Shown piece after piece: positions 1 through 8,017 of a stretch of DNA of 64,000 nt. The notes beneath the pieces were generated by a model. It worked only from the letters and a program-made list of their open reading frames with translations. It was not told where the DNA came from and did not search any database. Both the position numbers and the translations under genes were made by a program. The DNA comes from Streptomyces sp. NBC_01775 (GTDB lineage: Bacteria; Actinomycetota; Actinomycetes; Streptomycetales; Streptomycetaceae): positions 6,448,001 through 6,512,000 of the forward strand of contig NZ_CP109104.1 of NCBI RefSeq assembly GCF_035917675.1. The letters are read 5' to 3'. Numbering within the stretch: position 1 is the stretch's first letter; every line of letters starts with the position of its first letter.

Positions 1-309
1 CTCCCACACCCACAGGTAGCCGTAGTTGCGGTGGCAGTTCTTGGAGTAGAACTGCTTGACCGAGGCGATGATCTCGCCCTTGCGCTCGATGTGGCCGGTC
101 TTGCCGATCTGGTAGGCGTCGTTGCAGACGCCGGCGGCCTGGGCGGCGTGGCTGGACGGGTTGCCCTCGGGCATCGCCTCGGTCTTCGCCAGCTCGCGGT
201 GCCCGGCCGGCGGCGGGGCGTCGCCCGCGTTGGCGGCACCGGTCGGCAGCAGGGCCAGCAGGCAAGCGGCGGCTACGAGGCCGCCCTTCGAGGACACAGT
301 GGTGCGCAT
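1..309 (-). CDS. Secreted cysteine-containing protein, DUF2690-like (C-terminus cut by window edge)
   Basis: The frame opens at ATG 309 and runs off the left edge, giving 103 visible residues. It begins with a Sec-type signal peptide (basic start, hydrophobic core, cleavage near ANAG at about residue 27). The mature part shares EGNPSS, AAGVCNDA, ASVKQFYSKNC and NYGYLWVWE with the complete neighbour at 537-1070, so the two are tandem paralogues. The Cys-x(n)-YS-x-x-C pattern resembles DUF2690 proteins of actinomycetes; that assignment is from memory of the pattern. A strong ribosome binding site (AAGGAGGAG) lies just upstream. Function unknown; an extracellular location is the only safe statement. 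Confidence 0.75.
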   Translation of the reverse strand, partial: MRTTVSSKGGLVAAACLLALLPTGAANAGDAPPPAGHRELAKTEAMPEGNPSSHAAQAAGVCNDAYQIGKTGHIERKGEIIASVKQFYSKNCHRNYGYLWVWE

Positions 310-486
310 GGATCTCCTCCTTGAGGGAGAGCTGGATTTTCCGGGCATAGAGATCGCACCGGAACATCACAGTAAGATCGGGCATCACTGTCGGCGAGTA
401 TTGGCGCCCGTCCGGCGGGTCGCGCGGAGCCGGACATCCGCGCCGGACGGCACCCGTACCGGGCGGCACACGCGCACGCGAAGGGA

Positions 487-513
487 CCGGGCGCCACTCA
501 AAGTGGTGCCCGG
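487..513 (-). terminator. Hairpin after the complete DUF2690-like gene
   Basis: CCGGGCGCCACT and AGTGGTGCCCGG form a 12-bp stem with one mismatch around a 3-base loop, 24 bp past the stop codon at 537. It separates the two paralogues, so they are probably separate transcripts. No T-tract is visible, which is common in this kind of genome. Confidence 0.6.
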
Positions 514-536
514 CCCCCGGTGTTGCCGGCTGTGGG

Positions 537-1070
537 TCAGCAGCGCTTCTGCGAGAACGCCTGGAGCGGCTGCGGCGTACCGGCCGGACGCAGGGTGCCG
601 ACACCGGAGGTGCAGTGGTCGACGGTGTTGGCCTGGTCGGACCAGAACTCCTGCTGCTTGGTGGCCTTCCACTCCTTCTTGCCGTACGTCGCGTCGTCGT
701 CGTAGTTGTAGACGCCGGCGGTCACGTCGTAGGGAGCGGCGGTCTTGCGGAAGCTCTCCCACACCCACACATAGCCGTAGTTCGTGTTGCACTTCTTCGA
801 GTAGAACTGCTTGACCGAGGCGATCGTCGCCCCGTTCTTCTTGATCAGACCCGTGGTGCCGATCGCCACCGCGTCGTCACAGACACCGGCCGCCTGGGCC
901 AGCTTGCTGGCCGGGTTCCCCTCGGGGGAGGGGGCGGTGGTGCGGGTGAGGGTCTTGTTGGACGGCCCGGTGGCCGGGCCGCTGCCCGCGTAGGCCGCAC
1001 CGGCCGGAGCGAGCACCAGTGCACAGGTGGCGGCGACGAACGCGCCCTTCGCATACCGTGTCGAACGCAT
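537..1070 (-). CDS. Secreted cysteine-containing protein, DUF2690-like
   Basis: A 177-residue protein starting at ATG 1070 behind a GAGGGGGAAA ribosome binding site. Residues 1-28 are a signal peptide ending AYAG. The mature protein has the shared core seen in the gene at 1-309 (AAGVCDDA, ASVKQFYSKKC, NYGYVWVWES) and then an aromatic, charged C-terminal half with two further cysteines (HCTSG and the terminal KRC), so two disulfides are possible. The core resembles DUF2690. The two copies diverge outside it, which suggests an old duplication. No catalytic motif is visible; it is probably a small exported structural or binding protein. Confidence 0.8.
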   Translation of the reverse strand: MRSTRYAKGAFVAATCALVLAPAGAAYAGSGPATGPSNKTLTRTTAPSPEGNPASKLAQAAGVCDDAVAIGTTGLIKKNGATIASVKQFYSKKCNTNYGYVWVWESFRKTAAPYDVTAGVYNYDDDATYGKKEWKATKQQEFWSDQANTVDHCTSGVGTLRPAGTPQPLQAFSQKRC

Positions 1071-1211
1071 AGCGATATTTCCCCCTCTTTCACCATGAAA
1101 GTTGACATCCGAGGCATGCGGTTGATGCGCCGGATACCCAGTAAGACACCTTGAGGTGCAGAGGGGTTGTACGCGTTTGCCATGCTTCTGTGCGGGCTTG
1201 TCCCGAGGGGG

Positions 1212-1856
1212 TCAGGCGGCGTCGCGCAGGTCGTTCAGCACCAGCTCACGCATGTCGTCGGGGTCGACGCCGAGGCGCTCCAGCACGGCGAGGGAGATGT
1301 TGTCCTGGGAGCGCAGCAGTCCGAGTACCACGTGTTCCACGCCGATGCGCCGGTCCTTGCGCGCCGCCGACTCGCGCAGCGCCAGCTCCAGCACCTTCTT
1401 CGCCCGCGCCGCGAACGGCACATGGCCGCTCACCTTTCCTGTCCCGCCCCGCTTTCCGGCCCCGCTCCGTGCGGTGGTGTCCTCGCGCCCGAAGCGCCCC
1501 GTGCGCCGGGAGTTTGTGCCGGGGTCGCCCAGCGGCGCGTCCAGCGCCCCTTGTCCGAACGACTCCTCGGCCCGCCTGCGGATCTCCTCCAGGTCGATCC
1601 CCAGCGCGCGCAGCGCCTGTGCGTCCTGGGGGCCGAGGGGCTCGTCCTCCCCCGTCACCACGCCCGCGACGGCGGCGCGGCACGCCTCCGCCGTGACGCC
1701 GATCCGCGCCAGTGTCGCGGCGCCCGGCTGATCGGGGCGGCGCAGCACCGCGAGCAGCAGGTGCTCGGTGCCGATCCAGCGGTGTCCCAGGGACCTTGCC
1801 TCGTCCTGCGCGTGGATGACGGTCTCCCGCGCTTCCTTGCTGAACCTTTCGAACAC
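1212..1856 (-). CDS. Clp N-terminal repeat protein without ATPase domain
   Basis: A 214-residue protein starting at GTG 1856. It has two copies of the Clp-N adaptor-binding repeat: residues about 5-65 (FSKEARETVIHAQDEA, IGTEHLLLAVLR) and about 135-205 (FAARAKKVLELALRES, IGVEHVVLGLLRS). A charged glycine-rich linker joins them. No AAA+ module follows, so it is not a ClpC unfoldase but a stand-alone double Clp-N protein, a family common in Streptomyces. In this family Clp-N domains bind substrates or adaptors; a role as a decoy or regulator of Clp proteolysis is inference. It lies 6 bp downstream of the HTH gene at 1863-2096, so the two form an operon. Confidence 0.85.
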   Translation of the reverse strand: MFERFSKEARETVIHAQDEARSLGHRWIGTEHLLLAVLRRPDQPGAATLARIGVTAEACRAAVAGVVTGEDEPLGPQDAQALRALGIDLEEIRRRAEESFGQGALDAPLGDPGTNSRRTGRFGREDTTARSGAGKRGGTGKVSGHVPFAARAKKVLELALRESAARKDRRIGVEHVVLGLLRSQDNISLAVLERLGVDPDDMRELVLNDLRDAA

Positions 1857-1862
1857 CGGCTC

Positions 1863-2096
1863 CTACCTCCCCGTTCGCTTCGCGTGCTTCTTGTGTACGG
1901 CCTGCCTGCTGACCCCGAGGGCCGCGCCGATCTCGTCCCAGGACCAGCCCCGGCGCCGCGCGCTGTCGACCTGGAGCGCCTCCAGGCGCTCCGCGAGCCG
2001 CCGCAGCGCGGCGACGGCCCGCAGTCCGACCGCCGGATCGCCGTTCATGGCGGCCTCGGCGGTGTCCACCGCCTCGTTCGCTTCAGCTCCTGCCAT
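1863..2096 (-). CDS. Small helix-turn-helix protein coupled to Clp-N gene
   Basis: A 77-residue protein using ATG 2096 (MAGAEANE...). An upstream in-frame TTG at 2132 is possible but lies inside the promoter proposed here. The C-terminal half reads WSWDEIGAALGVSRQAVHKK, a typical helix-turn-helix that ends in a basic tail. The N-terminal half is a short helical, leucine-rich segment. It sits 6 bp upstream of the double Clp-N protein and shares its transcript. In such pairs the HTH protein is probably an autoregulator of the Clp-N gene; this is inferred from linkage only. Confidence 0.8.
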   Translation of the reverse strand: MAGAEANEAVDTAEAAMNGDPAVGLRAVAALRRLAERLEALQVDSARRRGWSWDEIGAALGVSRQAVHKKHAKRTGR

Positions 2097-2103
2097 GGCT
2101 GTC

Positions 2104-2132
2104 AACTTAGGATGACAGGGCAGCTGTGTCAA
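2104..2132 (-). promoter_or_regulatory. Consensus promoter, probably leaderless, for HTH/Clp-N operon
   Basis: Read on the minus strand, TTGACA (2127-2132) is a perfect -35 box. A 17-bp spacer separates it from TAAGTT (2104-2109), a good -10 box. The distance from the -10 to ATG 2096 is 7 bases, so transcription would start at the A of the start codon. The motif GTTGACA occurs at the -35 and again just before the ATG, and could be a direct-repeat operator for the HTH product. Confidence 0.65.
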
Positions 2133-3111
2133 CCCTGATTGACGTCAGCCGGAGGGTGCCGCGCGGCCATGGACGCGAGGAAGGAGAGCGTGCGCTCCCG
2201 CTCGTGGGGCGAGTCGCAGGGCAGGACGAGCAGATCGGTTGCCCCCGCCGACCGGTAGGACTCCAGCTCCCGTTCGACCCGCGCCTCGTCCCCGGCCACG
2301 AGGGTCTCGGCGAGCGAGGTGAGCCCGTCGCGCTCCATGAGGGCGCGGTAGGCGGGCACCTGCCCGGCTCCGGCGAACCGGGTCGCGATCTCGTCGCGCA
2401 ACCGGGCGGGCTCGGCCGTGCCGGCGACGAACACCGCCACCGCGACCCGGGCCGGGACCCGGCCGGCGCCGAGGCCCCGAGGTGCGGCACGAGGTACTCG
2501 CCCACCATCCGGGGCCGCACCCGCACGGCCACCGTTCCGTCCGCCAACTCGCCCGCGATCCGCAGCATCCGGGGCCCCGGCGCCGCCAACAGGACGCGGG
2601 GCGCGGCAAGTCGCGCGGCACCCCCGCCCACCGCGTCCCGGCCCGCCACCGCGGTCGGACCGGCCACCGCGGTCGCACGCGCCACCGCCGTCAGGTGCTC
2701 CCCCCGGTACTCCAGGGACTCGCCGCGCAGCAGCGGGCGCGGAATCTCCAGGTACTCGCGGGTGTGTGCCGCCGGACTCCCGTAGTCGAGGCCGAGCCGG
2801 TCCGCCACGAACCGCCGGTGGCTCGGCCCGACGCCGAGCGTCGGCCTGCCGCCGGTGAGCGACTGCACGGTCAGCGCCGTCGCGGCCAGATTCACCGGGT
2901 GCCGGGGGTAGGTGGGTACGACGGCCGTACCCAGCTCGAATCCGGCGGCTCCCGCCTCCCCGGCCGCCGCCAGCACGCTCAACGGGTCGACACCGCCCGG
3001 GCTCTGGCCCAGCCAGGCGTGCGCGAAGCCGCGCGCGGCGATTCCGCGCGCCTCCTCGGCCATCCGGCGGGGGCTCGCGCCCTCTTCCACGATCTGCACT
3101 CCGATTCGCAT
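2129..3111 (-). pseudogene. LLM-class F420-dependent oxidoreductase, frameshifted
   Basis: ATG 3111 begins MRIGVQIVEEGASP and the frame continues through typical luciferase-like monooxygenase segments (GFAHAWLGQ, ELGTAVVPTYPRHP, LGVGPSHRRFV, RVLLAAPGPRMLRIAGELADG) to about position 2470. Family-like sequence then resumes in another frame (AVAVFVAGTAEPARLRDEI, GDEARVERELESYRSAGATD) and ends at TGA 2129. A one-base indel between about 2436 and 2470, in a run of GGGTCCCGGCCCGGG, explains the break. The family reduces or oxidises substrates with F420. Either the gene is dead or the GC run contains a sequencing error. The HTH/Clp-N promoter lies across its 3' end. Confidence 0.75.
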
Positions 3112-3210
3112 GCCGTGAGTCAAGCCCGGGAATCGGGGCCGAACCAGAGGCGTTCGCCCCGCAGACCGATCACGACATGTGATGGGTGACCTGTGAGGGT
3201 CGCGCGGGCT

Positions 3211-3250
3211 GCGGGGCTGCGGGGCTGCGGGGCTGCGGGGCTGCGGGGCT
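3211..3250. repeat. Five tandem copies of octamer GCGGGGCT
   Basis: Five perfect 8-bp units run head to tail, flanked by degenerate copies (GCGGGCT before, GTGCGGCT after). It lies between the frameshifted LLM gene and the LysR-SDR chimera. A similar octamer array of different sequence is at 4141-4164. Confidence 0.9.
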
Positions 3251-3303
3251 GTGCGGCTGCCGGGCCGGAGAGAGAGCCGGGCGGGCCGGGAAGGGGGAGC
3301 CGG

Positions 3304-3597
3304 TTGGAGCTGAGAGCGCTGCGCTATTTCGTCACCGTCGCGGAGGGGCTGCGCTTCGGCAGGGCCGCCGAACGGCTGCACATCGTGCAGCCCGCCGCCA
3401 CCCAGGTGTGGGCCGCCACCTCGCCCCTCCTGGCTGGGCCGGGCGGCGTGTACTGCGAGAACTGCGACATCGCCGAACCCGCGCCCTCCGGCCCGCCCGC
3501 GGGCTGGGGAGTGGCCCCGTGGGCGACCGAACCGGAGAACGCCGCCCGGCTGTGGCGGCTCTCCGCCGACCTGACCGGGGCCGACGCCTTCGCCTGA
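3304..3597 (+). pseudogene. Deletion chimera: LysR N-terminus fused to short-chain dehydrogenase C-terminus
   Basis: A TTG start at 3304 behind GGGGGAG opens with the hallmark start of a LysR regulator (ELRALRYFVTVAE, FGRAAERLHIVQPA), up to the middle of its HTH. It then turns abruptly into VWAATSPLLAGPGGVYCEN, CDIAEPA, GVAPWATEPENAARLW and LSADLTGADAF. That is the C-terminal tail of retinol-dehydrogenase-like SDR oxidoreductases. The whole frame has only 97 codons. The join (QPAATQ to VWAAT) looks like illegitimate recombination between two co-oriented genes, deleting most of both. No function is expected: the HTH lacks its recognition helix and the SDR lacks its NAD site. Confidence 0.75.
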
Positions 3598-3665
3598 CCT
3601 GCCGGGCCATGCAACGATGACGCGGTGCGAGGCGGCGGTGTGCGACGGGAGGGGACAGAGGCGCC

Positions 3666-4097
3666 ATGCGAGAGGCCGTGATCTTCGATGTGGACGGCAC
3701 TCTGTGTGACGTCCGCGAGATCCGCCACCTTCTCGACGGCCCCGGCGGATTCCACGCCTTCCATACCGCGTCCGTGGACTGCCCGCCCCACCAGCACGTC
3801 ATCGACGCGGCACACACCGCGCACCAGAACGGCCTGGCGGTGCTGGTGGTGACGGCCCGTTCCGTGCGCTACCGGCCGCACACCGCCATGTGGCTCGCCC
3901 TTCACGGCGTGCCCTCGGACGCGATGTGGATGCGCGCCACGGGGGACGGCCGGCCGGACTACGAAGTGAAGCGGGACATCCTCGCCCGCATCCGCCGCCG
4001 CTTCCGGCCGGTGCACGCCTGGGACGACAACCCCCACGTCCTGGAGCTGTGGACCGAGGAGGGCATCCCCACGACGGTCGTACCCGGCTGGGACTGA
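3666..4097 (+). CDS. HAD-superfamily phosphatase, polynucleotide 3'-phosphatase-like
   Basis: A 143-residue protein starting at ATG 3666. HAD motif I is IFDVDGTLCD (residues 6-15, with nucleophile Asp8 and Asp10). Motif II is VVTARS, motif III is the lysine in YEVKRDIL, and motif IV is HAWDDNPHV. The short, cap-less layout and motif spacing resemble the 3'-phosphatase domain of T4 polynucleotide kinase and its stand-alone relatives. The substrate could therefore be a 3'-phosphate end, but that is inference. It stands alone between two octamer repeat arrays. Confidence 0.8.
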   Translation: MREAVIFDVDGTLCDVREIRHLLDGPGGFHAFHTASVDCPPHQHVIDAAHTAHQNGLAVLVVTARSVRYRPHTAMWLALHGVPSDAMWMRATGDGRPDYEVKRDILARIRRRFRPVHAWDDNPHVLELWTEEGIPTTVVPGWD

Positions 4098-4140
4098 CCG
4101 GTCGGCCACGCCTCCGGTCTCACGCGGCGTCGTCCGGGCT

Positions 4141-4164
4141 GTCCGGCTGTCCGGCTGTCCGGCT
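4141..4164. repeat. Tandem octamer GTCCGGCT, three perfect copies
   Basis: Three head-to-tail GTCCGGCT units are flanked by near copies (GTCCGGGCT before, GTCCGGGC after). They follow the HAD gene and precede the SpoIIE gene. No coding frame uses them. Confidence 0.85.
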
Positions 4165-4310
4165 GTCCGGGCCGTCCGAGCCGGGCCGGGCCGTGGTCCC
4201 CCGCGCGGGTGCGGTCAACCGGGCGGCCAAGCGTGTCCATATCCGGATCGTCATGCAAAAAGCCAGTGTTAGGCATAATGTCGCTTTCAGGCGAGTGAGA
4301 GTGTGACGAC

Positions 4311-6947
4311 ATGAGACCTGTCCTTGCACGGGGTGGGTGGCGTCTGGCAGGGCAGATGCTGCTCTTCCAGGTCGGGGTCATCGTGCTCGTCGTCGGCATC
4401 GGCGCCGCGGTGAGCATCAGCTCCTCGATCCGGGCCGCCAACACCGACAGCCGTGACAAGGTGCTCGCGATCAGCCGGACGCTCGCCCGGTCCCCCGGGG
4501 TGGTCGCCGCCGCCCGGTCCTCCGATCCCTCCCGCACACTCCAGCCCGTGGCGACCAGCGTGCAGAAGGACACCAGAACCAGTTTCGTGGTCTTCATGAG
4601 CCCCGCCGGGATCCGCTTCACGCATCCGGACCCCGCCCGGATCGGAGGTCGCTTCCTCGGCGACATCGATGCGGCCCGGCGCGGAAAGTCGTTGACCGAG
4701 ACCTACGAGGGCACGCTGGGCGAATCCGTGCGTGCCGTGGTGCCGATCAAGGACGACGGCCGGGTGGTGGGTCTGGTCTCGGTCGGCATCCTGCTTCGTC
4801 AGGTCAGCGCGCAGACGTCGAACCAGATCCCGATTCTGGTCGGGCTGGCGGTGCTGGCGCTGGCGATCGGCACCGTCGGCTCGGTACTGCTGGCGCGCCG
4901 GGTGCGACGTCAGACGCTCGGCCTGGACCCGGCCGAGATCGCCCGTCAGTACCAGCACAACGACGCGGTGCTGCACGCGGTACGCGAAGGTGTACTGATC
5001 GTGGACGGCGAGCGGCGGCTGACGCTGGCCAACGACGAGGCCCGCCGCCTGCTGGATCTGCCGGCGGAAGCCGAGGGCACCAACGTGGACCAGCTCGGAC
5101 TGCCCCCGCGCACCGCGGCACTGCTGGCCTCGGGGCGCGTGGCCACCGACGAGATGATCATGGTCGGTGACCGTCTGCTCGCCGTGAATCAGCGGCGCAC
5201 CGACGACTACGGGGCCGGGGGCAGCACCGTGGTGACGCTGCGCGACTCCACCGAGCTGCAAGCCCTGACCGGCAAGGCCGAGACCGCCCGCAGCCACCTG
5301 AAACTGCTCTACGACGCCGCCGCGGACATCGCCACGACCCTGGATGTGACCCGGACGGCGGAGGAGTTGGTGCGGGTGGTGGTGCCCCGGCTCGCCGACT
5401 TCTCCAGCGTCGACCTGGTGGAGCCCGTGCTGCGGGGCGAGGAACCGGTCCTCGTCCACGGCCTGGTCCCGGTGCACCGGGTCGCGGTCCACGGGGTCCG
5501 TGACGACCACCCGTTCTTCCCCGCGGGTACCCGGCTCACCCTGCCGCCGACCACGCCGCAGGCCGCGGTGCTCGGCGGTGGCCCCGGCGTCCTCATGACG
5601 GATCTGCGCACCGCCTCCCGCGCGTGGATGGCGGTGGACGAGGAACAGGCGCAGCACGTCATCGACTACGGGATCCACTCCCTGATCCTCGTCCCGCTGC
5701 GCGCTCGCGGAGTGCTCCTGGGGATGGTCAACTTCTGGCGCGGCAGCGGCTCCGAGCCGTTCGGGGAGGAGGACCTCTTCCTCGCCCAGGAAGTCGTCGC
5801 CCTGGCAGCTCTGGGCGTGGACAACGCCCGCCGCTTCGCCAGCGAACACGCCACCGCCGTGACGCTCCAGGAGAGTCTGCTTCCCCGCGCCAACATCACC
5901 CACCCCGCCTTGGAGGTGGCGCACCGCTACCTGCCCGCCCAGGCCCTGGTCGGCGGGGACTGGTTCGATGTGATCCCGCTGACGGGTTTCCGCGTCGCGC
6001 TGGTGGTGGGTGACGTCGTGGGCCACGGCCTCCAGGCCACGGCCACCATGGGCCGGCTGCGCACGGCCATCCACACCCTCTCGGCGCTGGACCTGCCGCC
6101 CGACGAACTCCTCGCCCGGATGGATGAGCTGGTCACCCGCGCCGATCAGGAGGAGACCGCCCGCAGCCGGACCCCGGTCTCGGGGGCCACCTGCCTGTAC
6201 GCGATCTACGACCCGATCGGCGGCGGCTGCACCCTGGCCCGTGCCGGGCAGCCGCCTCCCGCGCTGATCACCCCGGACGGGAGCGTGGAATTCCTGGAGC
6301 TGCCTCCTGGCCCGCCGCTCGGTATGGGAGCCGGTCTGCGCTTCGAGGCCGCGGAGCGGCAGCTTCCCGAGGGCAGCCGTCTGGTCCTGTACACCGATGG
6401 CCTCGTCGAGGACCGCGGACGGGACATCGACGTCGGCCTCGACCTCCTGCGCCAGGCGCTCCTCAGCAGCGGCCCGACGCCGGAGCAGACGTGTACGGAG
6501 GTCCTTGAGACGGTGCTGCCCAGGCACCCGGCCGACGACGTCGCCCTGCTGGTGGCACGCACCCGGCTGTTCCACAACGACCAGGTCGCGCGATGGGACG
6601 TCGAGCCCGACCCGGCGGCGGTGGAACCGGTACGTACCGCGGCTACCCAGCAGCTCGCGGAATGGGGGCTGGAAGAGGCGGCGTTCACCACCGAACTGCT
6701 GCTCAGCGAGCTGATCACCAACGCCATCCGCTATGGCGCGCCGCCCATCCAGGTCCGGCTGATCCGTAACCACAGCCTCTTCTGCGAGGTCTCCGACGCG
6801 AGCAGCACCTCACCCCATCTGCGGTACGCGGCCGAGATGGACGAGGGCGGGCGCGGCATCTTCCTCGTCGCCCAGATGGCCGAGCGCTGGGGAACGCGCC
6901 ACACGACCTCCGGAAAGATCATCTGGGCGGAGCAGGCCCTCTCCTGA
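4311..6947 (+). CDS. Membrane sensor serine phosphatase: sCache-PAS-GAF-PP2C(SpoIIE)-HATPase
   Basis: An 878-residue protein from ATG 4311. TM segments at about 17-38 and 174-197 bracket an extracytoplasmic DcuS/CitA-like sensor (about 40-172). A PAS domain (about 215-320) and a GAF domain (about 335-510) follow, then a SpoIIE-type PP2C phosphatase (about 534-750; VGGDWFDV, VVGDVVGHG, YTDGLVEDR, ADDVALLV). The protein ends in an anti-sigma-type HATPase (about 763-876; ELITNAIRYG, GGRGIFLV). Such proteins sense a small molecule and dephosphorylate anti-anti-sigma factors, while the ATPase part can bind or phosphorylate them. It therefore probably feeds a SigB-like or sporulation partner switch encoded elsewhere. 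Its 3' end overlaps the convergent AraC gene by 29 bp. Confidence 0.9.
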   Translation: MRPVLARGGWRLAGQMLLFQVGVIVLVVGIGAAVSISSSIRAANTDSRDKVLAISRTLARSPGVVAAARSSDPSRTLQPVATSVQKDTRTSFVVFMSPAGIRFTHPDPARIGGRFLGDIDAARRGKSLTETYEGTLGESVRAVVPIKDDGRVVGLVSVGILLRQVSAQTSNQIPILVGLAVLALAIGTVGSVLLARRVRRQTLGLDPAEIARQYQHNDAVLHAVREGVLIVDGERRLTLANDEARRLLDLPAEAEGTNVDQLGLPPRTAALLASGRVATDEMIMVGDRLLAVNQRRTDDYGAGGSTVVTLRDSTELQALTGKAETARSHLKLLYDAAADIATTLDVTRTAEELVRVVVPRLADFSSVDLVEPVLRGEEPVLVHGLVPVHRVAVHGVRDDHPFFPAGTRLTLPPTTPQAAVLGGGPGVLMTDLRTASRAWMAVDEEQAQHVIDYGIHSLILVPLRARGVLLGMVNFWRGSGSEPFGEEDLFLAQEVVALAALGVDNARRFASEHATAVTLQESLLPRANITHPALEVAHRYLPAQALVGGDWFDVIPLTGFRVALVVGDVVGHGLQATATMGRLRTAIHTLSALDLPPDELLARMDELVTRADQEETARSRTPVSGATCLYAIYDPIGGGCTLARAGQPPPALITPDGSVEFLELPPGPPLGMGAGLRFEAAERQLPEGSRLVLYTDGLVEDRGRDIDVGLDLLRQALLSSGPTPEQTCTEVLETVLPRHPADDVALLVARTRLFHNDQVARWDVEPDPAAVEPVRTAATQQLAEWGLEEAAFTTELLLSELITNAIRYGAPPIQVRLIRNHSLFCEVSDASSTSPHLRYAAEMDEGGRGIFLVAQMAERWGTRHTTSGKIIWAEQALS

Positions 6948-7824
6948 GGTGCGCCGGCTCGCCGCGTGCGGTGCCGCGGAAGGTCAGGGGCGTGCGGCCG
7001 TCGCGGCTGCGGAAGAACTTGCTGAAGTCGCCCGGATCCCGGAAGCCCAGGCGGCGGCCGATGTCCGAGGCGGGCGCGTCCGTGTGGACGAGCATCCGGC
7101 GGGCCTCCAGGAGGACGCGGTCGTCCAGGAAGGTCTTGGCGGTGCGGCCGGTGGCGGCCTGGGTGGCGCGGGTGAGGGTGCGCGGACTGTAGCCGAGGGC
7201 CGCGGCGTAGTCGGCGACCCGGTGGGTGCGCGGGAAATCTCGCTCGACGGCGGCCTCGAAGCGCCGGAAGGGCCCGTCCGGCCGTGCTGCCGGAGTGCCG
7301 GCGGGGCCGGCATGGGCGAGCCGCAGCAGCAGCACGGACAGCAGCATCCGCAGGGTGTCGAGGTGGGCGTCCAGCGGGATGGAGGCCAGGTCGGCGTGTT
7401 CGAGGGTGAGATGGCGCAGGGCGAGCTCGACGGCGTCGGCGTGCGGACCCTTCGGCACCAGCGGGTCCCGTTCGTGGGGCGGCTCGGCGGGGACGAATCC
7501 CGGCTGCCAGATCACCAGCACGCTGTCCGCCGGCGGCTCGTGGCCCGCGGCTCCGCTGCCGCGCGCGTACTGGTGCACCTGGCCGGGGCGGACCCGGAGC
7601 CAGCCTCCCGGCTCGATGACGTAGTCCGAGAAGTCCACGGTGTGCGGCAGCGGGGTGCCGTCCGACGGCACGTGGATCAGATGGTGGAAGGCGGGGCGCT
7701 GGGGCGCGGCAAGGTCGAGGGCCCGGTGCCGGCCACGGGAACGCAGTTCGGCGGTGTCCAGCACGTCCATGCCGATGGGAGCGGAGAGCGAGGGCCGGTA
7801 GGCGACATCGGTGATCCCCGTCAT
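6919..7824 (-). CDS. AraC-family regulator beside vdc operon
   Basis: A 301-residue protein from ATG 7824. The N-terminal cupin-like sensor (about 40-120; FHHLIHVPSDG, VRPGQVHQYA) is followed by a linker and a C-terminal double HTH (about 190-290; RVADYAAALGYSPRTLTRA, SDIGRRLGFRDPGDFSKFFR). It is transcribed away from vdcB across a 193-bp spacer, the usual place for a dedicated activator responding to an aromatic acid. The effector is not visible in the sequence. Met19 (MDVLDT) is an alternative start. Confidence 0.85.
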   Translation of the reverse strand: MTGITDVAYRPSLSAPIGMDVLDTAELRSRGRHRALDLAAPQRPAFHHLIHVPSDGTPLPHTVDFSDYVIEPGGWLRVRPGQVHQYARGSGAAGHEPPADSVLVIWQPGFVPAEPPHERDPLVPKGPHADAVELALRHLTLEHADLASIPLDAHLDTLRMLLSVLLLRLAHAGPAGTPAARPDGPFRRFEAAVERDFPRTHRVADYAAALGYSPRTLTRATQAATGRTAKTFLDDRVLLEARRMLVHTDAPASDIGRRLGFRDPGDFSKFFRSRDGRTPLTFRGTARGEPAHLRRGPAPPR

Positions 7825-7919
7825 CGCCCCGACCCGCCCCGTTCCGCTCGCGGCCGTCGCCGCCTCAGCTGCGGCACGGGGACGCTCCGGTGCCGCCGCC
7901 CCCGAGGTGTCCGATTTTC

Positions 7920-7972
7920 CCCATCATGGGTCCCGAGCATACCGCCGTCGGGTGCCGAAGCGCTCCTAGCGT
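7920..7972 (+). promoter_or_regulatory. Candidate vdc promoter and palindrome
   Basis: Within the divergent AraC/vdcB spacer, CCCATCATGGG (7920-7930) is a perfect 5-bp-arm palindrome and TAGCGT (7967-7972) is a plausible -10 box for vdcB, 46 bp before its start. Both are weak single observations. Confidence 0.3.
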
Positions 7973-8017
7973 CGGACGGGACGGGAACACGGGACCCGAG
8001 GGTGAGGACCGACTGGG

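Noticed and set aside
3211..3250. Possible CRISPR-like array
   Set aside because: Units are 8 bp with no spacers; simple tandem repeat. No cas genes and no repeat-spacer pattern anywhere in the window.
4287..6773. 828-codon open frame antisense to the SpoIIE gene
   Set aside because: It is the GC-driven shadow of the real + strand gene: His/Gly/Arg-rich, no domain pattern, no ribosome binding site, while the + strand shows five recognisable domains.
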